Origin: Bacteroidales bacterium
GTDB taxonomy: Bacteria > Bacteroidota > Bacteroidia > Bacteroidales > UBA932
DNA length: 64,000 nucleotides
NCBI GenBank assembly: GCA_017617035.1
Contig: JAFZWV010000003.1
Coordinates: 1 to 64,000 of the forward strand
Reading direction: 5' to 3'
This document shows, in pieces, positions 15,834-25,505 of the stretch. A model generated the notes under the pieces. It was given only the letters and a program-made list of their open reading frames with translations. It searched no databases and was not told the origin of the DNA. A program made the translations under genes and the position numbers. How positions within the stretch are numbered: the stretch's first letter is position 1; every line of letters begins with the position of its first letter.

Positions 15834-17571
15834 AGTAACGGGCATCGTGTCCAACCTGGTGACTGTGCAGGTAGACGGTCCTGTAGCGGAGAACGAACTC
15901 TGCCATATCGACCTCAAAGGCACTAAACTTCTCGCAGAAGTCATCAAGGTGGGCGGCGACAAAGCGTCCGTACAGGTGTTCGAAAGCACTCGCGGCCTCA
16001 GGTGCGGCGACTCCGTTGAGTTCCTCGGCAAGATGCTCGAGGTCCAGCTCGGTCCCGGCCTTCTGTCCAGTTCGTACGACGGACTGCAGAACAACCTCGC
16101 GACCATGGAGGATGTCTTCCTCAAGCGCGGCGAGTACACCGCCCCGCTCGACCACACCAAGCTTTGGGACTTCGTGCCCGAGGCCAAGGTCGGCGACAAG
16201 GTCCAGGCTGCAAGCTGGCTGGGCGAGGTCAAGGAAGGATGGCTGCCCCACAAAATCATGGTCCCCTTCTCCTTCAAGGGAGAATACACCGTAAAGAGCA
16301 TCAAGGAAGCCGGACAATACAATATTGATACGGTGATCGCAGTCCTTACCGCCGAAGACGGAGAGGATGTCGAGGTCACCATGGTCCAGAAATGGCCGGT
16401 CAAGGTAGCCGTCAAGGGTTACAAGGAGAAACCGCGTCCGCAGAGGATCATGGAAACCGGTATCCGTATGTTCGACACCTTCGATCCCATCGCCGAGGGC
16501 GGTACCGGCTTCATCCCCGGTCCTTTCGGCTGCGGTAAGACCGTGCTTCAGCACGCTATCGCAAAGCAGGGCGAGGCCGACGTCATCGTGATGGCCGCCT
16601 GCGGAGAGCGTGCAAACGAGGTCGTAGAGATTTTCACCGAGTTCCCCGAACTCATCGACCCCCATACCGGCCGCAACCTGATGGAGCGTACGACCATTAT
16701 CTGCAACACCTCCAACATGCCCGTTGCAGCCCGCGAGGCTTCCGTCTACACGGCCATGACCATCTGCGAGTACTACCGCGCCATGGGACTTAAGTGCCTC
16801 CTTCTTGCGGACTCGACCTCCCGCTGGGCCCAGGCTCTGCGTGAGATGAGTAACCGTATGGAGGAACTCCCGGGCCAAGACGCTTTCCCGGTGGACCTCT
16901 CGGCCATCATCTCGAACTTCTACGCCCGTGCGGGCATGGTCGTTCTGAACAACGGCAAGACCGGCGCCGTGACCTTTATCGGTACGGTCTCCCCTGCCGG
17001 CGGTAACCTCAAGGAACCCGTCACCGAGTCCACAAAGAAGGCAGCCCGCTGCTTCTACGCCCTCGAGCAGAGCCGCGCAGACCAGAAGCGCTACCCGGCT
17101 GTCAACCCTATCGATTCCTATTCCAAATATCTCGAGTATCCCGAGATCATCTCCTACCTCGACGAGAAGGTCGAGAAGGGCTGGGTCGACCTCGTGATCA
17201 AGGCCAAGAACTGCGTGCGCAGGGGCCGCGAGATGAAGGACCAGATCGACATCCTCGGCGACGACGGCGTGCCGATGAATTACCATATCGACTTCTGGAA
17301 GAGCGAGATGATCGACTTCGCATTCCTTCAGCAGGATGCATTCGACGAAGTCGACGCACTCTGCCCGCTCGAGCGTCAGAAGTATATGCTCAACCTTATC
17401 ATGGACATCTGCTCACGCGATTTCGATTTCGAAGACTACGAGCAGTGCCGCGACTACTTCAAGAACCTGATCAACGACCTTCGTCAGATGAACTACACGG
17501 GCTTCGAGTCCAAGGAGTTCTACGCATACAAGGACAAGATCACTAAACTTCTCGAAAGCAATGGCAAGTAA
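15817..17571 (+). CDS. V-type ATPase catalytic subunit A
   Basis: A 584-aa catalytic subunit. It has the N-terminal barrel (MSTTGKVTGIVSNLVTV), the non-homologous insert (residues about 110-190), the P-loop GPFGCGKTVLQ (about 237-247), GERANEVVEI, and LLADSTSRWAQALREMS for the nucleotide pocket. The length is normal. Together with B it forms the head that exchanges ATP and ion flow across the inner membrane. Long open antisense frames here are shadows of strong codon bias. Confidence 0.97.
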   Translation: MSTTGKVTGIVSNLVTVQVDGPVAENELCHIDLKGTKLLAEVIKVGGDKASVQVFESTRGLRCGDSVEFLGKMLEVQLGPGLLSSSYDGLQNNLATMEDVFLKRGEYTAPLDHTKLWDFVPEAKVGDKVQAASWLGEVKEGWLPHKIMVPFSFKGEYTVKSIKEAGQYNIDTVIAVLTAEDGEDVEVTMVQKWPVKVAVKGYKEKPRPQRIMETGIRMFDTFDPIAEGGTGFIPGPFGCGKTVLQHAIAKQGEADVIVMAACGERANEVVEIFTEFPELIDPHTGRNLMERTTIICNTSNMPVAAREASVYTAMTICEYYRAMGLKCLLLADSTSRWAQALREMSNRMEELPGQDAFPVDLSAIISNFYARAGMVVLNNGKTGAVTFIGTVSPAGGNLKEPVTESTKKAARCFYALEQSRADQKRYPAVNPIDSYSKYLEYPEIISYLDEKVEKGWVDLVIKAKNCVRRGREMKDQIDILGDDGVPMNYHIDFWKSEMIDFAFLQQDAFDEVDALCPLERQKYMLNLIMDICSRDFDFEDYEQCRDYFKNLINDLRQMNYTGFESKEFYAYKDKITKLLESNGK

Positions 17572-18880
17572 AGCATACCAGAAAATCTACACCCACCTCG
17601 AGGCCATCACCAAAGCGACCGTATCGCTCAAGGCCGCGGGTGTGTCCAATGACGAACTTGCAACAGTTGCAGGGCGTCTCGCCCAGGTAGTGAAGATCAA
17701 GGGCGACCTCGTCACCCTTCAGGTCTTCGCCGGAACCGAAGGCATCCCTACCGATGCAGAAGTTACCTTCTTCGGTGCTCCCCCTACCCTCAAGGTCAGC
17801 GAGCAGCTCTCAGGCCGTTTCTTCAACGCCTACGGTCAGCCTATCGACGGCGGTCCGGAGGTAGAAGGCGAAGAGAGGCAGGTAGGCGGCCCGTCCGTGA
17901 ACCCGTATAAGCGTCGTCAGCCCAGCGAGATTATCCCTACGGGTATCGCTGGTATCGACCTCAACAATACCCTGGTCTCCGGCCAGAAGATTCCTTTCTT
18001 CGCCGATCCTGACCAGCCTTACAATAAGGTCATGGCCGATGTGGCCCTTCGCGCCGACGTCGACAAGATCATCCTCGGAGGCATGGGCCTTACCAACGAC
18101 GACTACCTGTTCTTCCGCCATGAGTTCGAGAACGCCGGCGCGCTCGACAGGATCGTTTCGTTCGTTAACACTACCGAAGAGCCCCCGGTAGAGCGTCTGC
18201 TCATCCCGGATATGACTCTTGCGGCCGCGGAATACTTCGCAGTGGACAAAAACGAGAAGGTGCTTGTGCTCCTTACCGACATGACACTGTATGCCGACGC
18301 CCTTTCGATCGTGTCGAACCGTATGGACCAGATTCCTTCGAAGGACTCCATGCCCGGTTCGCTGTACTCCGACCTCGCAAAGATCTACGAGAAGGCCGTG
18401 CAGCTTCCTTCGGGAGGATCGATCACCATCATCGCCGTTACTACCCTTAACGACGGCGATATCACCCACGCTATTCCTGACAACACAGGTTATATTACCG
18501 AAGGCCAGCTGTACCTGCGCGCCGACACCGATTCCGGTAAGGTCATCGTCGACCCGTTCCGTTCGCTGTCCCGTCTGAAACAGCTCGTCCAGGGTAAGAA
18601 GACCCGCGAGGATCACTCACAGGTCATGAACGCAGGCGTGCGCCTCTACGCAGACGCTCAGAACGCCAAGACCAAGCTTGAGAACGGTTTCGACCTGTCG
18701 GACTACGACCTCAGGTGCCTCGATTTCGCCAAGGAATATGCAACCCGCCTGCTGAGTATCGATGTCAACATCAAGATTGAAGAGATGCTTGACACCGCCT
18801 GGGAACTCTTCGGCAAGTACTTCAAGCCCGAGGAGACCGGCCTCAAGCAGGCTATGATAGATAAATACTGGAAAGCCTGA
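17561..18880 (+). CDS. V-type ATPase regulatory subunit B
   Basis: A 439-aa non-catalytic head subunit. It resembles A but lacks the P-loop: the equivalent position reads SGQKIPFFADPDQPYNK. Family motifs include PSEIIPTGIAGIDLNNTLVSGQK region and VLVLLTDMTLYADALS with SNRMDQIPSKDSMPGSLYSDLA. It overlaps A by 11 bp and D by 1 bp (TGATG), supporting equimolar coupled translation. Confidence 0.96.
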   Translation: MASKAYQKIYTHLEAITKATVSLKAAGVSNDELATVAGRLAQVVKIKGDLVTLQVFAGTEGIPTDAEVTFFGAPPTLKVSEQLSGRFFNAYGQPIDGGPEVEGEERQVGGPSVNPYKRRQPSEIIPTGIAGIDLNNTLVSGQKIPFFADPDQPYNKVMADVALRADVDKIILGGMGLTNDDYLFFRHEFENAGALDRIVSFVNTTEEPPVERLLIPDMTLAAAEYFAVDKNEKVLVLLTDMTLYADALSIVSNRMDQIPSKDSMPGSLYSDLAKIYEKAVQLPSGGSITIIAVTTLNDGDITHAIPDNTGYITEGQLYLRADTDSGKVIVDPFRSLSRLKQLVQGKKTREDHSQVMNAGVRLYADAQNAKTKLENGFDLSDYDLRCLDFAKEYATRLLSIDVNIKIEEMLDTAWELFGKYFKPEETGLKQAMIDKYWKA

Positions 18881-19491
18881 TGGCAATCAAGTTTCAATAC
18901 AACAAGACTTCCCTGACCAGTCTCGGCAAGCAGCTGAAGGTCCGGCAGAAGGCCCTCCCTACCCTCAAGAACAAGGAGTCGGCCCTCAGGATCAGCGTGA
19001 TGGCGGCTAAGACGGAAGCGGAAAGGCTGGAAGCCGAAGTTACGGCGGCGCTTCAGAGGTACGACTACCTTGCAGCGCTCTGGAACGAATTCGAGCCCGG
19101 CCTCATCCGCATAGTGGATATCAAACTCTCTACCGCCAAGGTGGCCGGAGTGAAGATCCCCGCCCTGGACGACATCATCTATGAGCTCAAGCCCTTCAAC
19201 GCCTTTACGAAGCCTGCCTGGTATGCCGACGGAGTTCAGATTCTCAAGGACATAACCCGTCTGGGCATCACCTCGGAGATCTTTGAGCAGAGGCGCAAGA
19301 TCCTGGACTATCAGCGCAAGAAGACTACCCAGAAAGTGAACCTCTACGAAAAGGTCCAGATTCCGGGGTATCAGGAAGCCATTCGTAAGATCAAACGTTA
19401 TATGGAAGACGAGGAGAACCTCAGCAAGGCATCTTCGAAGATAGTCAAGACTCGTCACGCCGCAGAAGAAGAGGAGGAGGCCGCCGTATGA
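18880..19491 (+). CDS. V-type ATPase subunit D (central rotor)
   Basis: A 203-aa rotor subunit with long N- and C-terminal helices forming a coiled coil (KTSLTSLGKQLKVRQKALPTLKNKES start, and QRRKILDYQRKKTTQKVNLYEKVQIP), typical of subunit D. It ends in an Ala/Glu-rich tail. It starts at the B stop and ends in an ATGA overlap with subunit I. No separate F subunit is seen in the operon. Confidence 0.93.
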   Translation: MAIKFQYNKTSLTSLGKQLKVRQKALPTLKNKESALRISVMAAKTEAERLEAEVTAALQRYDYLAALWNEFEPGLIRIVDIKLSTAKVAGVKIPALDDIIYELKPFNAFTKPAWYADGVQILKDITRLGITSEIFEQRRKILDYQRKKTTQKVNLYEKVQIPGYQEAIRKIKRYMEDEENLSKASSKIVKTRHAAEEEEEAAV

Positions 19492-21215
19492 TCACACCCA
19501 TGACACGCTACGACTTCATCCTGCTCAGCAGCGGGACCGAAGCCTTCCTCGAAAAGATCCAGGCCCTTGGAGTAGTCGACATCACCCGTTCGGTGAAGCC
19601 TGTCGATTCCACCTCGGCCGCCCTGCTCGACAAGGTTACCGCCCTCAAGGCGGAAATCTCCGATATCGAGAAGGGTTCTGATGCCCATCTGTCTTCACTT
19701 CTCTCCCACCGTTCCGAACTCGAGAAAGAAGCTGCGACTGCGGAAATCTGGGGCTCGTTCGATGCCGACGCTGTAGCCGGACTCGAATCCAAGGGCCTCA
19801 AACTTAGTTTCTACAGCGTCCAGACTAAGAAGTTCGACCCTGAGTGGGAGCAGCAATACCCTATTCAGGTTGTCGCCGAACAAAAGGGATACACATACTT
19901 TGTGGTGGTGGGCGCCACCGACTTCCCTCTCAAGGCCATTCAGGCTCCGTCCAGGAGCAGTGAAGACGTCCGCGCGGAAATTGACGGACTCGACTCTGAG
20001 ATAGAGGCGTACCGCAAGACCCTGGTCGATCGCTCCTCGGAGCTTCCCGGCCTCAGGGCCCGCTTGGCAGAGCTCACCGCTGAACTCGACCGCTATCTTG
20101 CCGGTGCGGCAACCGAAAGCGCAGCCGAAGACCATCTGACTGTCGTTACCGGTTTCGCCCCAAGCGAGAAGGACGAGGAGTTAAGGGCTGAGTTTGCCGA
20201 GCTCGATGCGTATTTCACCTGGAGCAACGCCGTTCTGGAAGACAATCCACCAATCAAACTGAAGAACAACAAATTCGTCAGCATGTTCGAGGTCCTTACC
20301 GACATGTACGGCCGCCCGGCCTACAACGGTTTCGATCCGACCCCCTACATCTCCATCTTCTTCCTGCTGTTCTTCGCTATGTGTATGGGAGATGCCGGAT
20401 ATGGTATCGTCCTGATTATCATAGGATTACTCCTTAGGAAGGTGAAGAGTTTCGCCTCCCTTGCCCCGCTTGTCGTCACCCTTGGCGGCGCGACGGTGGT
20501 TGTGGGCTTCCTCTTCCACACTTTCTTCTCGATGGACATCAGCACATGGGCAGTGATTCCCGATGCGTTGAAGGGAATTATGGTTCCCGCGAAGGTATCA
20601 ACCTACGACGGAACCATGATCCTTGCTCTCGCGGTCGGTATCGTTCACCTCTGCCTCGCAATGATAGTGAAGACCGTCTATGCTACCAAGAACCAGGGCT
20701 TCCTTAACAGCCTCGGTACATGGGGATGGACTTTATTGATAGTCGGCGGAGTGGTAGTGGCATTGATTTCCCTGATGGGAGTCATCGACGCAGCCCTTAC
20801 CAAGATTATCGTGATTGCGCTCGGAGTTATCTCGGGACTCGGAATTTTCCTCCTGAACAATCTCCACCGCAATCCCCTTATCAACATAGGATCCGGACTC
20901 TGGGAAGCTTACAACACGGCTACCGGCGTCCTTGGAGATGTCCTTAGTTACCTCCGCCTATATGCCCTCGGCCTTGCTGGCAGCATGCTCGGCTTCGCAT
21001 TCAACGACCTCGCGAAGATGGCCCTCGGCGACGGCGGCATCGGCAGATGGGTAGCCTTCCTCCTGATCGTTATCATCGGCCATACCCTCAACCTTGCGAT
21101 GGCAGCCCTTGGCGCCTTCGTACACCCCTTACGACTCAACTTCCTCGAGTTCTTCAAGAACTCCGGTTATGAAGGAGTCGGACGCAACTACAACCCTCTC
21201 AAGAAAAACAATTAA
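19488..21215 (+). CDS. V-type ATPase subunit I (membrane stator, a subunit)
   Basis: A 575-aa protein with a cytosolic N-terminal half (residues 1-about 280, coiled-coil segments) and a membrane half with about seven or eight helices, beginning at ISIFFLLFFAMCMGDAGYG. The conserved membrane region LGDVLSYLRLYALGLAGSMLGFAFN carries the essential arginine (in YLRLYALG) that faces the K ring. It is somewhat shorter than archaeal I subunits, as in other Bacteroidetes. ATGA overlap with D; 20 bp before K. Confidence 0.95.
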   Translation: MITPMTRYDFILLSSGTEAFLEKIQALGVVDITRSVKPVDSTSAALLDKVTALKAEISDIEKGSDAHLSSLLSHRSELEKEAATAEIWGSFDADAVAGLESKGLKLSFYSVQTKKFDPEWEQQYPIQVVAEQKGYTYFVVVGATDFPLKAIQAPSRSSEDVRAEIDGLDSEIEAYRKTLVDRSSELPGLRARLAELTAELDRYLAGAATESAAEDHLTVVTGFAPSEKDEELRAEFAELDAYFTWSNAVLEDNPPIKLKNNKFVSMFEVLTDMYGRPAYNGFDPTPYISIFFLLFFAMCMGDAGYGIVLIIIGLLLRKVKSFASLAPLVVTLGGATVVVGFLFHTFFSMDISTWAVIPDALKGIMVPAKVSTYDGTMILALAVGIVHLCLAMIVKTVYATKNQGFLNSLGTWGWTLLIVGGVVVALISLMGVIDAALTKIIVIALGVISGLGIFLLNNLHRNPLINIGSGLWEAYNTATGVLGDVLSYLRLYALGLAGSMLGFAFNDLAKMALGDGGIGRWVAFLLIVIIGHTLNLAMAALGAFVHPLRLNFLEFFKNSGYEGVGRNYNPLKKNN

Positions 21216-21232
21216 CAATTAAAAACTTATAG

Positions 21233-21664
<432 letters not shown>

Positions 21665-21671
21665 TTCATTT

Positions 21672-21781
21672 AGGGCACACAGAGAGCCCCCCAGAGATCT
21701 GCTATCGCTTGACGACGCTGCGCGTCTGGAAGCGACCCTAGTCCGGGAAAATGCAGACTCTGGGGGGCTCTCTGTGTGCCT
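21672..21781 (+). repeat. Interspersed hairpin repeat, copy 3
   Basis: A near-perfect stem of about 28-30 bp (21672-21702 with 21753-21781) encloses the shared core: CTATCGCT, GACGC-TGC-GCGTC, AGC, GACCCTAGTCCGGGAAAA. It fills the whole gap between subunit K and the convergent lipid kinase gene and abuts the kinase stop codon. Sense orientation relative to K. The stem bears no resemblance to copies 1 and 2. Confidence 0.85.
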
Positions 21782-22744
21782 TTATTTGCGGAAATCAGGA
21801 TGTGCGAGGACGTTGATCTTCTTTCCGGGAACGATTGAGATTTCAATCGGGAGGTTACCAACGATTTCTCCGTCTATTTCCATAATATCGGCGGACTGGT
21901 CGTCGAGAGGGACGACTTTGAAGTTAGTGCCGCGAACGTATAGAATCTTTTTCGACTTGTCGAGAGTGCTGCGCAGCAGGCGCGGGACCTCAGAGATGAA
22001 GCTGGAGAGAGGCATCTTAGGCAGAATGATCGCATCCAGAATGCCGTCGGTCGGGTCGGCAAGGTTGCACTGCTGCATTCCTCCGCCGCAGTATGAACCG
22101 TTTCCGAAGGCGACATCCAGTATGGGACCGGAGTAAACCAGCTCGCCGTCGCGGTAAAACGCTGCGTTGAATGACTTTGTGTGGGTGAAATTGTAAAGCA
22201 GCGAATTCAGGTAAATACGCGAGCTGCGCATTCCCCTCTCCTTCTGGGCGTTGACCCTTTCGCAGACGTGGGAATCGAAACCGAGGCCGCCGATGTTGGC
22301 CATGTACGCGACCTTGTCGCCGGCCAGGGAAACTCTTACGACGTCTTCCTGGACGAACGATCCCTGGGCGACATATTCGAGAACCTTCTCGACATCGCGC
22401 TTGATGCCGAAAGACTTGATCCAGTCGTTGCCGGAGCCAATAGGCGCCACAGCAAGGTAGAAGTCTGCAGGGTCTGTGCCGCTTACTTCGCACCAGCCAA
22501 GCACACCGTCGAACACTTCATGGATAGAGCCGTCGCCACCCACCGCCATGATCCTGCGGTAGCCCATACGGGCAGCGAGAGCCGCGAGTTCGGTGGCGTG
22601 GTGTTTATGCGTTGTGTAGACTGTGTAATACGGGACGCCCAGCTCTTTGAGCTTGCTCTCGGCAGGCACCCAGTAGCGCATCGTCTTGCCTGATCCGGCG
22701 TGGGGATTGACGATGATATACCATTCTGGTCTGATCTTCGACAT
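21782..22744 (-). CDS. Diacylglycerol/lipid kinase family protein (YegS/DagK-like)
   Basis: A 320-aa cytosolic enzyme. The catalytic domain starts at IIVNPHAGSGKTMR (about residue 12), contains the nucleotide-binding AVGGDGSIHEV (about 67-77), PIGSGNDW (about 101) and the second-domain GNGSYCGGGM motif (about 221). These belong to lipid kinases that phosphorylate diacylglycerol or related lipids; the exact substrate is not readable. Monocistronic, divergent from parA. Confidence 0.9.
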   Translation of the reverse strand: MSKIRPEWYIIVNPHAGSGKTMRYWVPAESKLKELGVPYYTVYTTHKHHATELAALAARMGYRRIMAVGGDGSIHEVFDGVLGWCEVSGTDPADFYLAVAPIGSGNDWIKSFGIKRDVEKVLEYVAQGSFVQEDVVRVSLAGDKVAYMANIGGLGFDSHVCERVNAQKERGMRSSRIYLNSLLYNFTHTKSFNAAFYRDGELVYSGPILDVAFGNGSYCGGGMQQCNLADPTDGILDAIILPKMPLSSFISEVPRLLRSTLDKSKKILYVRGTNFKVVPLDDQSADIMEIDGEIVGNLPIEISIVPGKKINVLAHPDFRK

Positions 22745-22770
22745 GACTTAGGTTTTCGGTTTTGCCACTG

Positions 22771-22799
22771 CAAAGTTATTCATATTTTTGTTAAATTTG
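22771..22799. promoter_or_regulatory. Overlapping divergent promoters for lipid kinase (-) and parA (+)
   Basis: TAACTTTG lies on the minus strand (22778-22771) and TAAATTTG on the plus strand (22792-22799), left edges 21 bp apart. The parA ATG is 6 nt after its box, so its mRNA has almost no leader. The kinase leader is about 20 nt. Confidence 0.7.
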
Positions 22800-22805
22800 T
22801 GGTCT

Positions 22806-23582
22806 ATGGGAAAGATTATAGCCATTGCTAACCAGAAGGGCGGAGTTGGTAAGACTACTACCGCTATCAACCTCGCCGCTTCTCTCGCCATACTTGAGAA
22901 AAAAGTCCTTATAATAGACGCCGATACCCAGGCCAATACAACTTCCGGACTCAACTACGACCCGGCAGCAGTCGAGGGTAAGACCCTCTACGAGATAATG
23001 ATAGGCCAGGTCAGCGCGGCAGAGACGATTCTCCCTACAGAGATGGAAAATCTCAAGCTTATTCCTTCGCACATAAACCTCGTCGGTGCCGAGATCGAGA
23101 TTATTGACCTGCCCGAAAGGGACCACATCCTCCGCAAGGCCCTGGAGCCGATTCGTGATGCCTATGATTATATCATCATCGACTGCGCTCCGTCGCTGGG
23201 TCTGATTACCGTCGGTTGCCTTACCGCCGCCGACAGCGTAATTATCCCTGTTCAGCCTGAGTTCTTTGCCCTCGAAGGTATAGGCAAGCTCCTTCAGACC
23301 ATCAGGCTTGTCCAGAACGGCAGCAATCCCGGCCTTAATGTCGAAGGTTTCGTTATTACCATGTTCGACGGAAGGACTAAGGTCCACGCTCAGGTAGTGG
23401 CCCAGCTGCGCGAGTACTTCAAGTCGATGGTCTTCAATACGATTATCCAGCGCAATATCCGCCTCTCCGAGGCTCCCTCATACGGTAAGCCCATCGTCCT
23501 TTACGACGTAGCCAGCACCGGAACCATGAATTATCTCAACCTCGCAAAAGAGGTCCTTGAACACAACAAAGAGACTATATGA
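22806..23582 (+). CDS. parA: Chromosome partitioning ATPase ParA (Soj)
   Basis: A 258-aa Walker-type ATPase. The deviant P-loop is NQKGGVGKTTTAINLA (about residues 9-24), followed by IIDADTQANTTSG and DYIIIDCAPSLG, all diagnostic for ParA/Soj. It acts on the nucleoid to segregate origins with ParB. The start at 22806 gives the standard MGKIIAIANQKGG and sits 6 nt after a -7 box. ATGA overlap with parB. Confidence 0.95.
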   Translation: MGKIIAIANQKGGVGKTTTAINLAASLAILEKKVLIIDADTQANTTSGLNYDPAAVEGKTLYEIMIGQVSAAETILPTEMENLKLIPSHINLVGAEIEIIDLPERDHILRKALEPIRDAYDYIIIDCAPSLGLITVGCLTAADSVIIPVQPEFFALEGIGKLLQTIRLVQNGSNPGLNVEGFVITMFDGRTKVHAQVVAQLREYFKSMVFNTIIQRNIRLSEAPSYGKPIVLYDVASTGTMNYLNLAKEVLEHNKETI

Positions 23583-24502
23583 GTCAGCCACCAAGAGGCC
23601 TCGGAAAGGGGCTTAGCGCCATCCTGGGCAATGTCCCGGGCGCAGAAGAACTGCAGGGCAAACCGGACGTAGCGGTCAGAACCGCAGGTGCGGGCCGCAG
23701 CGCCGCAGATGTTCTCCTGATTTCCCTCGGTGAGATAGAGCCGAACCCCTATCAGCCGCGCCAGACCTTCGACCGCGAAGAACTCGACGGCCTCGCCGCC
23801 TCGATCAAGTCTCTGGGGCTTATCTCCCCTATTACCGTCCGCAGAATCGCGCCGGGTAAGTATCAGATCATCAGCGGAGAGCGCCGTTTCAGGGCCTGCC
23901 AGATGGCCGGGCTTACAGAAATACCCGCCTACGTACGCGAGGCCGATGATCAGGGTATGCTGGAGATGGCTATCGTGGAAAATATTCAGAGAGCCAATCT
24001 CGATCCTATCGAGGTCGCTCTGAGCTATCAACGCCTGATGGACGAATGTTCTCTGACTCAGGAACAGATGGCCGAGAGGCTAGGTAAGAGTCGTTCTTCA
24101 GTAGCGAACCAGCTTCGTTTGCTTAAGCTCCCCGTCAAGGTCCAGCACGACCTCAAGGTCGGCCAGATCAGCGTGGGCCACGCAAAGGTACTTCTCTCTA
24201 TAGAAGATCCCGATATGCAGGTCAAACTTTGCGACCTGGTCATTAAAAACGGACTCAACGTAAGGCAGTTGGAGCAGAAAGTTGCAGCGATTGCCGCAGC
24301 CGGCTCGTCGAGCGGTACGGTTTCTGCTAACAAGAACGTCGGCGAAGTTCCCCAGGTTCACAAAGATCTTTGCCGCGAAGTGGCAAAATACTTCAAGGGC
24401 GAGATCAGCGTGAGGCGCAGACCCAACGGTAAGGGAACCCTGACAATTAACTTTTCATCCGATTCGGAAATCAACGGCTTCCTTGATGCTCTCAAGAAGT
24501 AG
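23579..24502 (+). CDS. parB: Chromosome partitioning protein ParB (Spo0J)
   Basis: A 307-aa DNA-binding CTPase-family protein. It begins with RGLGKGLSAILG, followed by the N-terminal PNPYQPR and the box II motif ISGERRFRACQMAG (about residue 98-111), ENIQRANLDPIEVA, and the helix-turn-helix LTQEQMAERLGKSRSSVANQLRLLK (about 158-182). The C-terminal dimer domain starts at residue 260. No parS site was identified by eye in the window. The end overlaps the next gene by about 17 bp. Confidence 0.95.
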   Translation: MSQPPRGLGKGLSAILGNVPGAEELQGKPDVAVRTAGAGRSAADVLLISLGEIEPNPYQPRQTFDREELDGLAASIKSLGLISPITVRRIAPGKYQIISGERRFRACQMAGLTEIPAYVREADDQGMLEMAIVENIQRANLDPIEVALSYQRLMDECSLTQEQMAERLGKSRSSVANQLRLLKLPVKVQHDLKVGQISVGHAKVLLSIEDPDMQVKLCDLVIKNGLNVRQLEQKVAAIAAAGSSSGTVSANKNVGEVPQVHKDLCREVAKYFKGEISVRRRPNGKGTLTINFSSDSEINGFLDALKK

Positions 24503-25358
24503 GAAATATCTGCTGATTTTGCTGGCGGCCCTTCTGGTGCCGTCGCTGACTTGTCGCGCCCAGTTCAGGGAGGAAGCTTTCTCTCAGAACTTCAACGACG
24601 ATACTGCAGCAGATGCCGATTCTACCGACAAAATATTCTCTGTAAAGGACTATTGGCGCGGCCTTACCCACAAACAGGAAACTGACCTGTTCACCATGTT
24701 TGAGGGTTCCGCTCTGCTTGTCGGAGGACTTCAGATCTACAATAAGGACTATTGGAAACTTCCGTTCGTCTACGGAGGAATCGCCGCCGGAATCGGTGGA
24801 GGACTGTATCTCAAGAATCAGGGAGATCCCAACTACAAGTATTGTTACCTGGGAGCTGGACTCATGTACTGGGGCGCGTTGATGGACGGCGTAATCTGTT
24901 ATAAACCAGACGATTATCCCTCTCCAGCAAAAGCGACTTTCTATTCAATGCTGGTGCCTGGCCTCGGCCAGATTTACAACCACGAAGCGTGGAAACTGCC
25001 TATCTATTGGGGCATCATGCTTGGAGGTCTGAATTATCACCTTATGTTCAAGCAGAATTATGAGCGTTTCCGCAGAATCTACAATGCGGAGGATACGACA
25101 TATTTCTCCCTTGAAACCTCCAAGTATTACAAGAATATCTATCGCCGCTATCGCGACTACGGAACTCTGGTAATCGCGCTCGGCTATGTCCTTCAGATTA
25201 TCGACGCCAACGTCTTCGCCTACATGCACAACTTCGAAGTGACCGAAGACCTGGCTCTTGACGTCTACCCCACCGTTATCGTTCCCGATAACAACTACGC
25301 CTTTACTCCCGGCGGTCCAGCCCCCGCCTTCGGAATGTCCGTAGGCTTCAGATTCTAA
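24486..25358 (+). CDS. DUF5683 domain protein
   Basis: A 290-aa protein with a signal peptide (LLILLAALLVPSLTCRAQ), a short acidic linker, then several hydrophobic segments and the family core SMLVPGLGQIYNHEAWKLPIYWG (about residues 155-177), diagnostic of DUF5683. The family often follows parAB in Bacteroidetes; its function is unknown, with envelope location inferred from the signal and hydrophobicity. The second Met was chosen because the first codon of the frame is TTG. Confidence 0.85.
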   Translation: MLSRSRKYLLILLAALLVPSLTCRAQFREEAFSQNFNDDTAADADSTDKIFSVKDYWRGLTHKQETDLFTMFEGSALLVGGLQIYNKDYWKLPFVYGGIAAGIGGGLYLKNQGDPNYKYCYLGAGLMYWGALMDGVICYKPDDYPSPAKATFYSMLVPGLGQIYNHEAWKLPIYWGIMLGGLNYHLMFKQNYERFRRIYNAEDTTYFSLETSKYYKNIYRRYRDYGTLVIALGYVLQIIDANVFAYMHNFEVTEDLALDVYPTVIVPDNNYAFTPGGPAPAFGMSVGFRF

Positions 25359-25505
25359 TATCTTTTTCAGCGGACGGCAGTTATTAAAAAGCGTGAAGCA
25401 TAAGTTGCTGTCTATTAGGGAGTTATAACTTTTCGCCTACCCAAAAATAGCAAGGCGATTTTCACGATTCTACTGATAACCAGGGAGTTAGACTTTACGC
25501 CGTTT
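25359..25505. other. Convergent intergenic region with direct repeats
   Basis: A 147-bp AT-rich gap between convergent genes. AGGGAGTTATAACTTTTCGCC (25417-25437; 21 nt, quoted as AGGGAGTTATAAC plus TTTTCGCC) recurs as AGGGAGTTAGACTTTACGCC at 25482-25501, a diverged direct repeat with 65 bp spacing. Short inverted segments (GCGTGAA near 25391 with TTCACG at 25461) could form bidirectional terminator structures. No coding frame is supported. Confidence 0.4.

Noticed and set aside
15423..17286. Long minus-strand frames (330 and 498 aa) opposite the DUF2764 and subunit A genes
   Set aside because: They are antisense shadows caused by the strong codon bias of the V-ATPase genes; composition is unlike the other proteins and no motif is present.
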